Assembly: GCF_905171775.1 (NCBI RefSeq)
Contig: NC_053489.1
Span: 247,377,231 to 247,441,230, forward strand
Reading direction: 5' to 3'
Length of the DNA stretch: 64,000 nt
From: Rana temporaria
Lineage: Eukaryota > Chordata > Amphibia > Anura > Ranidae
Every line of letters starts with the position of its first letter. The first letter of the stretch is position 1. Below the pieces are notes generated by a model, which had not been told where the DNA came from, ran no database searches, and worked only from the letters and a program-made list of their open reading frames with translations. Made by a program: the position numbers and the translations under genes. Of this stretch, positions 49,801 to 61,800 are shown piece by piece.

Positions 49801-52800
49801 AATCCGCTGCAGAAGTGAATGGAATCTCCTCAACAGGACTTTTAACGTTTATTTAAAGTCATAGAAATGTAGCATTTTGCCAACCAGTGCTTAATTAGAG
49901 GCAATGTTATAGTGTAAGTATTTTGTTTTTATTATAATATGTCTCAGATTTTCCACTTACCTGATAATCTTCATTAATCCGATGCTGCAAAATAAGCATT
50001 TCCCGAGTTTTCTCAAGTTCTAAAATAGTCTCAGCATGAGCAGCATCCATCTCTAGCAGTTTCCTCTGTGTCTCCTGTTCTGGCTTTCTTCTCTCCTCTT
50101 CCTGCACCTCCATTCTGAGATCTCTGCATCTTCTGCTTTCCTCCATCTCAGCTTGGATTTGGCTCCTATCCTCTTCTTCTGCTTGTCTCTTTCCTTCTCT
50201 GTATGTATTCCACAAATCCTCTTTTTCACTGAACATTTTCTTTAATATCCAATAGTCTTCTGGTATGTGACTCTAGATCAGGTAAATACGCAGTCAGGAT
50301 TTCACTATTACAGTGGAACCTTGGATTACGAGCATAATCCGTTACAGGAGAATGCTTGTAATCCAAAGCACTTGCATATCAAAGCGGGTTTCCCCATAGA
50401 AGTCAATGGAAGCAAAGATAATTCGTTTTGCATTGACTCCTTTGGCATGCAATACCGCATGTGGCCAGAGGTGGGGGGCACCGGAGAGCCTCGGAAATAC
50501 TCGGGGACGGCTGATCTCGGAAAGGTTCGGAAACACTCGGGAACTGAGTATTTCCGAGCGATTCCAACTGATTCTGAGTATTTTCGAACGGCTCTGAACC
50601 ATTCCGAGTGTCACCGGCGTCCCGCACCTCTGGCCTAGTGAAGTACTGCACACCCCATTAGCTTGAATTCTGCTCGTTTTGTGAGACAACCCTTGCAAAC
50701 CGAGTCAGAGTTTAAAAAAGTTGCTTGTTATTTAAAACGCTCGTTAACCACGTTACTCGTAAACCAAGGTTCCACTGTACTTCAAGAATATGTAATGATC
50801 ATACAACATAGGTCACATCACAGTGAAGTTTCACAAGGGGTGATCAAATAAGTAAAACCTCCTAATATGCTTTCTTAAGAGGTTGCATAATCCACTTCCA
50901 AGCCTCTGCTTGCTGGGTTCAGATTAGCTAAACATTTTTTTTTTTCATTTGAATCAGTTTTTTTTTCGTGTGTGGGAAAGGCTTTGAAAAGGCATTTACC
51001 ACTCTTTGCCCTGAAAGACACAAACTTTGTGCAACAATTCACCTTTGTGCCTCAAAGAAGGAGATATAAGAAAGTAGAAGAGGGTTTATTTGCTAATTCT
51101 ATCTTTGAAATATTCAAGAAATTAAAAAATTGGCCTGTTAGTAAACATTAAAACCCAAGATCTTCTATCCCAAGAAGGAATCTCAAAAGTATTTACTCAT
51201 TTTGCATCTGCAAGTTACAGGCTGCAGATATTCCTAGACTAGAAGAGGACCTATAGCAGGATGTTTAGGAACACAGGGTTTGTTTTAGGCCAGGAAATTG
51301 TATTCTGACAGCAGCACCCATTGGTGTCAGAATAATCAGTGGCTTCAGCTGACTAGTCAGTAGCACTTTTTCATTAAAGTGGATGTAAAACCAATTCATG
51401 AAATTTGAGCTGGGTACATATAGCTGAAGTACTTTGTTATCTCTCATCAAAGATCTAAGTCCCATAGCTCTCTGCTGACCCATTCCTCTGTTATCAGCCT
51501 GATAACTCCTGACAAATTCTCTGACACATCAGATAAATGCAGCTTGAAATTTCTGTCAGGGGAGGCTGCTAACATAGATTAGCAGGGAGCTGGCCCTGTT
51601 ACAAAACACCTCTGAGAGTCTCTGCCTATGATGAGAGGGGGGGGGGTCTTTCCTCCAATCAGCAATGTAGTCTATCTTGGCTGTATGCCCAGACATCACA
51701 CTCTGTGTTAATCAGGAAGAGAAAAATTCCTAACAGGATCTGAACTTTCTAAACAGTATATAAATGTGAAGACAGCAGACATACATGTAAAACCTATGTA
51801 GGGAGATTTGGTTCCTATCTGTGTATCATCTGAGGCTGTTCACTTCACTGGGTGTATGGAGGGTTTACATCCACTTGAAGGCTAAAAAGAATACTTTTTC
51901 AAAATGGTTAGATCCATCCAGTGGGTTTGCTGGTCCAATAAGCACTATTTGCTTATCTCACTAAGTCGGCCCACTCTGATGCAGAACCTAATCTATGCTC
52001 TTCATTCATTTTTACCTGTGGTTTCTGCAGTGTCATATCCTGCTCACGAGATACTTCTCTGGCAGAACAGGAAGATGAAAGGGCTGATATTTTATCCTGA
52101 AGATCGTTGATTTCTTGCCTTTTTTCTAACAGCTGGCACTGTAGCCTGGAAATGTCTTGTTTAAACTGCTCACTTTGCTCTGACAAATGACAAGAAACAT
52201 TTTAATAATCACACATATATTATAAAAAAAAGTTTGTATTAACTGTTACTTTTTTGTCTATTAATGTATGTTAATTCACATGGCAATTTTAAGGTCAATC
52301 CTTATCCATTCACTTTTTTGTCACTCAGCAGCATACAAAAGATGCTGACATGCCTTAGCCCAATGGTGGCAGCATTAATGACTTAAAGTGACACCAAACA
52401 ACATCCTTATTCTCCAAAAATCATCTACTACTTAATGTGGTTGTAAAGGCTGAAGGTTTTCTACCTTCATGCGTTCTATGCATGAAGGTAAAAAAAACTC
52501 CTGTGTGCTGTTCCCTCCATAGCCCCCCCCCCCCCAATACTCACCTGAGCCCCCTCTTGATCCAGCGATGTTCACGAGAGCCTTGGCTGTCCCATTGGCT
52601 TCCACTGCTGTCAATCACAGCCAGTAAGCCAGTGAGGAGAAAGCAGGGTGCGGGGCACATGTCTTATGGATGCATAGAACAGTGCTTGGGAGCGATCACA
52701 CATCATTGGCCTCATAGCAAGTGGCTTGCTATTGGGGTACTGGTCAAGGGGGGGAGTCAGGAGTGCCAGTGGGGGACCCAAGAAGAAGAGGATCGGGGCT

Positions 52801-55800
52801 GCTCTATGCAAAACCTTTGCTTCGAGCAGTTAATTATAACATGTCTGTTCGTTTTTTTTTTTTTTGTTTTTTTTAAAGCCGAACCTTTAATACCACTTTA
52901 ATGGCCCTGTAATCAATTTTTCATGAAATTCTTTTCTACTCTGTTTTCTACCTTCTTGTAACATTCTGCATGAGCTCACAAACTTCTCCTTCTCTCCCCC
53001 ACTTACATTTGTTTGGAACAAGCAGTGTACGTTACTTGCAGTAATATGCACTGCTCTATGCACACTATACATCCTATAGTCCATCTTGGAAGTGAGCAAG
53101 AGAAGGTTCCTACATACAGTGGGTGCTCACTTTGCTCTGACAAATGAAAAGAAACATTTTAATAATCACACGTATATTATAAAAAAAGTTTGTATTTTTT
53201 TAGCCACCCTTGAACAGAAAGTTGGATCACAAAAAGGAATTTAAGAGATTTAAAGGAGGCTGAGAGCAATAGAAGCAGGCCCGGACTGGCCATAGGGCAT
53301 ACCGGGGAAATGCCCGGTGGGCTGCCGGCGGCCCGCAACTGCCTGCGGCGGCCCGCTGGCCGCAATTTCTCCCCCCAGTGTAACATGCAGGGGGTCCAGA
53401 ACTGTTAGGGGGTGTCTGTGTAATGTAAAGGGATGCAGTGTGCTGTGTAATGTAAAAGGGGCCCAGAGGTGCAGGGTGCTGTGTAATGTAAAAGGGGCCC
53501 AGAGGTGCAGGGTGCTGTGTAATGTAAAGTGGCCCAGAGGTGCAGGGTGCTAAGTAATGTAAAGGGGCCCAGAGGTGCAGGGTGCTGTGTAATGTAAAGG
53601 GGTCCAGAGGTGCAGGGTGCTAAGTAATGTAAAGGGGCCCAGAGGTGCAGGGTGCTGTGTAATGTAAAGGGGCCCAGAGGTGCAGAGTGCTGTGTAATGT
53701 AAAGGGGCCCAGAGGTGCAGGGTGCTGTGTAATGTAAAGGGGCCCAGAGGTGCAGGGTGCTGTGTAATGTAAAGGGGTCCAGAGGTACAAGGTGCTGGAA
53801 CCCCACATCCCAACATTAACCCCTACCGCGAAGTGCCGCCACGGCGCCCCAACCCCCCAAACCCCCCCCGCCCATGCCGGCTCAGTCTAAAATGCCCGGG
53901 CCTATTTTTTGTCCCAGTCCGGGCCTGAATAGAAGGTACTATTTTGATGTAAAAATACATACTTGAATAGATTATTTTTTTTGTGTCACTTTAATAAAAC
54001 TTGCCTCTTGCATGCTGTAATTGTTCCTTGCTGATTGTCAGGTCAGATTCATAGCATTTAATTTGTGCCTCCAGTTTTGTAAGAAGTCCTTTTAACTCTT
54101 CTTCTGCCACTTTCGAGGAGTTACTCCGCTCTAGGTCCAAAGAACTGTGAATAAATGAAAGCAGCTGGTTACTGATTTTTATTTCTTCTCAAGTTTCCTC
54201 ATTCCGCTTAGCCCTGGTTCACATTGCAGCGATTTGGCATGTCAAATCGCATGCCAAATCGGCAGTTATTGCTGGCAATATCACCGTCCAAATCGGTATA
54301 TTGTACCGATTCCCAAAGTCGTTTCTGTACTACTTTTGGCAACTTTGGGGTGCAATTTCTTTGGACATCTGTGCAGAAACCCGCACTGATGTCTCTGAAA
54401 TCGCCCCCCCCAAGTAGGGACTAAACCCCCCCCGAATACTCCCTCGAAGTTCAGCTGAACTCGCACAATTTCATTCTCGCTGTCAGTGTGAACCTCGGCT
54501 TACAAGGATTTCTCTTCTCACCCTTTTAGAAGGTTTCCATAGTGTTCCTTAAGAAGGTCTTTCTCTCTTTCCAGTTCAATTGCCCTTTCTTCATACTGAA
54601 AGAGAGTCAATATAGCATTAACACTCAAATATGGCAGGGTTTCACATCTTTATACAAAGAATGTGCTTTTTTGTGTTAAAATTTCAATGTGCTGTATTTT
54701 GGGTAAATCTTTATAACTAGCACACAGTGTCTGGGGTTCTAATATAGCATACAGTCCGATTGTCTATCCTTCAAAAAAAATATGGACACTACAAATTACA
54801 TAGTCCATAATCCGTGCTATAAGCGAGCAAGAGAGGGTGACTACACTTTTACATACAATGGGACCATGAGGAAGAACGTAGCCACCCTATAACAGAAAAT
54901 CAGATCACAGCAGAAAAAAATCAAAAAACAAAAATTGAAGATTTGAAGGAGGCAGGAAGCAGTAGAAGGTACTTTTTTAAATTAAGAGTACATCCTTGAA
55001 TTATTTTGTTTAAATCAGAATCATTTTAAGATTTTTTCATATGTGGATGAAAATTGGTTTAGAATATTCTCAATATTTGTCCATTGTGTTTTCTATACAA
55101 TCTGCTTTTAAGATTTTAGTTGACCTTGCATTACCAAACCTGGCAAAGTGTACCGATTGATTACCTCAACCAGTGATCTCTGAAGATTAGCCATTTTTAG
55201 CTGATCCACCTCCAGTGCCACAACTTTACTCCTCTCTTCTTTCAGCTGTGTGCTGAGCTCCTCCAACTGCATCAACACAGCCTTATGACTTATTGTCAGT
55301 GATTTCTGTTTCTATCACAGTGAAAAAGTGAAAAACAGCACTAGTTACTAGTTACATTAGGTACATTTTTCGATGTTCATCATAGCAGTTGTTAAGGAAA
55401 TTTGATATGTAACATACCTCTTGTATTTCTGTCTCATAAGACTGGAAATAAAATGAAGAATGGTGTGAGAAGAGACAACAAATAACCACTACACACAAGG
55501 CAAGATTTACAGTTAGATACAAAGGGCCTCTGCCTATAGACAGCAGAGGCAAAAAGGAAGCTTTTTCCCCATCAGAAGAAATACAGCTCAGCCATCTTAA
55601 ATTTAGTATATACATTGTATGGCCAAGGGTTTGTGTACACCTAACCATCACACCTATGTGAGCGTGTTGGGCATTCCCGAACTAAGGGCATTACGTTTTC
55701 AAAATTATGGCCCAGATTCACAGAGAGCACGGCGCACATTACGCCGCCGTAGAGTAACCCATGTACGCTACGCCGAGGCAGCGCAGAGAGGCAAGCATGG

Positions 55801-58800
55801 AATTCAGAAAGCCAGTGCTCCCAACGCTGCGCCAGCGTGGCGTGGGTATCAAAGGCGCAGGCCGGCGTAGGTGGAAGTGGGCGTGACCCATGCAAATGAG
55901 GCGTGACCCCATGCAAATGATGGGCCGAGCGCCAGACAAGTACTTATAACAAACTGCGCATGCGCCGTAACGTGGACGCATCCCCATGCGCCTGCTCACA
56001 ACCATGTCGGAACAACTGCCTAAGATACGCCGGATCACTGCGTACGCCGTGAACGTAACCTACGCCCAGCCAGACACACGTTCAACGTAAAATGCGCCGG
56101 CTTGTGTTCCTTGGTGCAGACCTTTGCATGTCTGCTGCTGGGTTGCACCTCCTTTATGTGGCATAACTTTACACCGGACGTACAACTTATGCGCACCTCT
56201 CGTAGCCTGTGTCGGGCGCACGCAGGTTCGTGAATCGCCGTATTTCCCTAATTTGCATGTTTGAATAGCTAATCAATGGGAGCGGCACTATGCGCCCAGC
56301 CTAAATGTGCGCCCTATCTACGCCGGCGTAAGCAAGTTACGTCGGCAGGGTGAAGCCTATTTTTAGGCGCATCTATGTTTGTGGGTCTTGCCCACACAGA
56401 TACGACGGCGCACATTTGCACTTACGTCGGCGTAACTTGATATACGTCGGCGTAAGTGCTTTGTGAATCTGGGCCTATGTATTTTTTTTACAATATTTTG
56501 ATGTGTGTTTTTGTGAGGTCTGGTACTGATGTTGGACAAAAAGACCTGGCTCTCAACTGCCATTCCATGTTATCCCAAAGGTGTTTAGTAATAGACATGT
56601 GCGATTCGGTTCGTAATGAATGGATTTTTGTACGAATTTGTTAGTATTCGTACATTCGGATCAATTCGAACATCCGAATAGCTGAGAGTACTAAAATACG
56701 AAAATTACAGAATTAAGAATAAGCAAAATAACGAACAAGCGAAAATACGAACGTACGATTGGACAAACTTATTAAAATATGAAACACGGAAACAGCAAAA
56801 GAACGAAAATGACATCTATAACGAACGATTTGCATTCCGTATTTTAAATCCCTTGTCTGTTCGTAATTTCGTATATTCGTATTTTCATTCGTATGTTCGT
56901 ATTTTCCTTTGTGTGTTTTGTAAATCCGTTTCTTTGTCTGTTCGTACATTTGTGTACTCGAATCGTTCTTTCGAATGGGCACTGGGCAGTGTAGTTAGTG
57001 AGTGATGTATCTTACTTATTATCTTAGCCAATCAGCTTATCTCTTTTGTGCTGAGTCACATTGGACAGTGTAAAGCCTCGTACACACGATCAGACTTCAA
57101 ACAAACTTTCCCGTGGATTTTTGACCGAAGGGAGTTGACCGGACTTTTGTTGCCGAAAAGTTTGTCCGTTTGCAGAGAGAACTTTTGTCCGATGAAAAAA
57201 TGGAAAAGTTTGTCCGATGGAGCATACACACGGTCGGATTTTTTGGAAAACGTGCTCATTTTGAAGTTTGTTGGCAAAAAGTCCAACTGTGTGTACGGGG
57301 CTTAAGAGAAAGTCTATCTTAATATGGATTAGCCACGTGTTGAAAATAAAAATAAAATACGAGATTGCGAATCACTGCGCCGCAATGTATTTACGAAAGT
57401 CCAAAATTACGAATCCATTAAACGAAAATTATTATCTAACAAAATTACGAATTTCGAATCAACGAAAATAAATTAGACAGAATAGACAGAATCTGGTATC
57501 TGGTGACACAGATACCACAGCATACTTTCAGTGATCTAGTGGCATCCATATCTCAATGGAACAGGGCTGTTTTGGTGGCAAAAGGGATGGACATAAAGTT
57601 ATGGCTGATTGGTGTATGTTGTCCTTCACAGGAAACACCCAAACTTAATCATTTCTAGGTGTGTCCACATATTTTTGGCTATGCAGGTTGTGTTTACTTT
57701 CATATTTACGGGATCTGGAAGTAAAAACAACTTCACCTCTTTGAGCTGTTGAAATTGCTCTCTGAGGGCACAGAGACTTGTGTTCTTCTCCCTGAGCTCC
57801 TTCTGAAGACGAATATTCATGACGTTTTCTTGGATGATTTTTCTGAAAAAAAGAGCATGCATTAAAGAAGTTTCCCTCTCTTCCTAAACTGTGGATCTTC
57901 AAATCAGACCTTCTGCTATTAGATGAAAAGAGCAGAAATCTTAATTTTTAAACGGTAAGATCACCTTTTCACAAAAAAAAAAGAAAAAAGAAAAAAAAAA
58001 TGAAAAGATGAACTAACTTTAAATATTTTGGCCAACCCTTTGGACCTGGCTGTGCATTGCAGCCATGATGCCCCTTGCTGCCAGTGTAGTGGCCTTACAC
58101 TGACCAATGAGAAGTGCATTTGACGCTTTCTTTTTCTGTTAAGGTGTCCCAGAAGAAAGGACTCGGAGCACTTCTCATTGAGAAAGGGAGTTATTGGCTC
58201 CATCTGAAAATAAATATCTCTTTATTACTAAATTGAAGTGTTTTTTTTGATGAACTGATAAAGTGGTTTAAGACTTCTGTCCCACAAGACGACTACAGTA
58301 CATTGTAAGTCGAATTTGGTAGTTGCTTAGACTGTCATACAGGAGCCTTTTGTTGTACTTTAAGTCATTCTTATAGCATGTTTTAGAGATTGCAATACTT
58401 TCCAGGCTCATAACTGTCCATACAACTATCTAACACTACACAACAATTTTTTTATTATTTCAATTTGTTTTAATTGTTTACTTGTATTTCTATGGGAAAC
58501 ACGATGCTAATATCTGACTAGACACATTAGCTAGGTTGAACACTACTAATCTATGCTTAGAATACACAAGAAACCCAATAGAGACAGAAACCTCTAGCAA
58601 TCTATTTCAGATTTTATGACAGCCGGTCAGTTGAAATCCAGTCCATACTTACCGCTGGTCCTCAGCCTGCTGCACATGCTGCAGAGAAAGCAGCATTTCA
58701 GTCTCCAGATCCTTAGGCTTGGCAGCAGCCATGTGCTTCAATATAACTGCAGCTTTCTCATCCATATTGCAGTTTTGCCTGTTGATAATTTGAAATCTGG

Positions 58801-61800
58801 AAGGTAAAATGTTAATTTTATGTAATTTAAGATATTAATATGATGTAAGAAAATAACAATAAAAACACTGTACTGTAACATACAATATCTCACAAAAGTG
58901 AGTACACCTCACATGTTTGTAAATATTTTATTATATCTTTTCATGTGACAACACTGAAGAAATAACACTGCTACAATGACAGGCTGACTCCCCACCACTT
59001 CAACCTCTGCAGCAATGCTGGCAGCACTCATGTGTCTATTTACCAAAGACAACCTCTGGATATGACGCTGAGCACGTGCACTTAACTTCTTTGGTGGACC
59101 ATGACGAGGCCTGTTCTGAGGGGAACCTGTCCTGTTAAATCGCTGTATGGTCTTGGCCACCATGCTGCAGCTCAGTTTCAGGGTCTTGGCAATCTTCTTA
59201 TAGCCTCTATGCCATCTTTATGTAGAGCAACAATTCTTTTTTTCAGATCCTCAGAGAGCTCTTTGCCATGAAGTGCCATGTTGAACTTTCAGTGACCAGT
59301 ATGAGAGAGTGAGAGCTATAACACCAAATTTAATGTGGATGTAAACACGAAAATTAGAATTATTTTTTTTTATGTCACAATGTAGAGTATACGATTTCCT
59401 ATTATCTGTGCCCAGTCTTGCCACACAGAGTTAATCCAACTCTGAGAAATCCTCTTTTATTATTCAGTGAAATAAAACAGACTTACGGAGAAAAACCTTT
59501 GTCCGTTCCGCCCCCTTGCTGTGAATGACAGGTTATTTACATATCTCATATACTAGCCTGGAGACAGGCATTATTTTTTAATTCCCACCCCTCCCCTTTT
59601 CTGAAGTCATGTGGTTACTTTTCTATATTTTGACTGAATGTTAGAGATTAGCAGAATTTAGTGTAAGGGGAGTGTAGAGGAGGGTGGGAAGTCTACTGAC
59701 ATCACGACTCCACCCACAGAGCTCCAGACAACAGATCCACCCACAGAATCTGCAGTTTTTTTAGTTCTTATAACAGACAGAGGGGAAACATTTGACAGGT
59801 AAGGATACATGCAGGAGGCATCTATATCCTTATACTGTAGATCAGCACTATGGCAGTAGTTTAGAAAGGATGAGAGTGGGTTTACATCCACTTTAACACA
59901 CCTGCTCCCCATTCACACCTGAGACTTTGTAACACTAAGGAGTCACATGAAACCGGGGAGGAAAAATGGCTAATTGTGCCCAATTTGGACATTTTCACTT
60001 AGGCGTGTACTCACTTTTGTTGCCAGCAGTTTAGACATTAATGGCTGTGTGATGAGTTATTTTGAGGGAACAGTAAATTTACACTGTTATACAAGCTGTA
60101 CACTCACTACTTTACACTGTAGCAAAGTGTCATTTCTTCAGTGTTGTCACATGAAAAGATATAATAAAATATTCACAAAAATGCGAGGGGGTGTACTCAC
60201 TTCTGTAAGATACTGTATATATCATCTGTATTGGTCATTAACATAATGTATAAAAAATAATAATAATTAAATATTGGAAATTAAGAAGGTAAATTAGCGA
60301 ATGTGGTCGTAATGGGATGTTTTGTAAAGAAGTTTTGGTAGTAACGTCTGCTTAAAGTGTATGTAAAGGCCAAATTTTTTTTAGTTTTGGACGAAGTATG
60401 GAAGGCTTTAAGTTATCAGCAAGAGGTGAGGGGAAATCTTTAACCCCTAAACGCCCGCCGCACGACTATTTACGTCCGCAAAATGGCACGGACAGGCAGA
60501 AGGGCGTGTATATATACGTCCTTGCCTTCTGGCGGGTGGGGGGTCCGATCGGGACCCCCCCTGCTGCGTGCGGCGGGCGGATTCCCGCGGGGAGCGATCC
60601 GGGATGACGGCGTGGCTATTCATTTATAGCCGCCCCGTCGCGATCGCTCCCCGGAGCTGAAGAACGGGGAGAGCCATGTGTATACACGGCTTCCCCGTGC
60701 TACACTGTGGCGGCGTATCGATCGAGTGATTCCTTTTATAGGGAGACTCGATCGATGACGTCAGACCTACAGCCACACCCCCTACAGTTGTAAACACACA
60801 CTAGGTGAACCCTAACTCCTACAGCGCCCCCTGTGGTTAACTCCCAAACTGCAACTGTCATTTTCACGATAAACAATGCAATTTAAATGCATTTTTTGCT
60901 GTGAAAATGACAATGGTCCCAAAAATGTGTCAAAATTGTCCGAAGTGTCCGCCATAATGTCGCAGTCACGAAAAATCGCTGATCGCCGCCAATAGTAGTA
61001 AAAAAATTTTTTTTTATAAAAATGCAAAAAAACTATCCCCTATTTTGTAAACGCTATACATTTTGCGCAAACCAATCGATAAACACTTATTGCGATTTTT
61101 TTTACCAAAAATAGGTAGAAGAATACGTATCGGCCTAAACTGAGGAAAAAATGTTTTTATATATGTTTTTGGGGGATATTTATTATAGCAAAAAGTAAAA
61201 AATATAGAATTTTTTTCCAAATTGTCGCTCTATTTTTGTTTATAGCGCAAAAAATAAAAACCGCAGAGGTGATCAAATACCACCAAAAGAAAGCTCTATT
61301 TGTGGGGAAAAAAGGACGCCAATTTTGTTTGGGAGCCACGTCGCACGACCGCGCAATTGTCTGTTAAAGCGACGCAGTCCCGAATTGTAAAAATGCCTTT
61401 GGGCATTTAGCAGCATATTGGTCCGGGGCTTAAGTGGTTAAAGGGACATATGTTCACTTTGGGGAGATTTCCTCTAATTTTCTTTTGCATGTGTAGGATA
61501 GCAGGTGAAGAGAAATCTCCCCAGCCGGACATAAAGCAAAGAAGAAAAAAAACTTGACATCAGTTTTTAAAATGTATTTCTCTATCTAAAACAAAAGTTC
61601 TGAATGGATGCTTCTAGGCCAGGATATAGGCCAGGTCCTGGTCTGGGGTGCACTCAGGTCTCCAAAAGCTCAGTAAGAGTGTCATTTAACATTTTTAAAT
61701 GATACTTACAGTCTATCAATTTCAGCTCTGGCTTCATCACTGAGAGTTTCCCCACAATCAGCAGCTACTCGTGGCGGACCCGTGTCTAGACCTTGCAGAC

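Noticed and set aside
50230..50240. Acceptor GTTCAG just upstream of 'EKEDLW' for exon w11
   Set aside because: It would begin the exon with TGA in the required phase; the upstream CTGATCTAG acceptor keeps phase 0.
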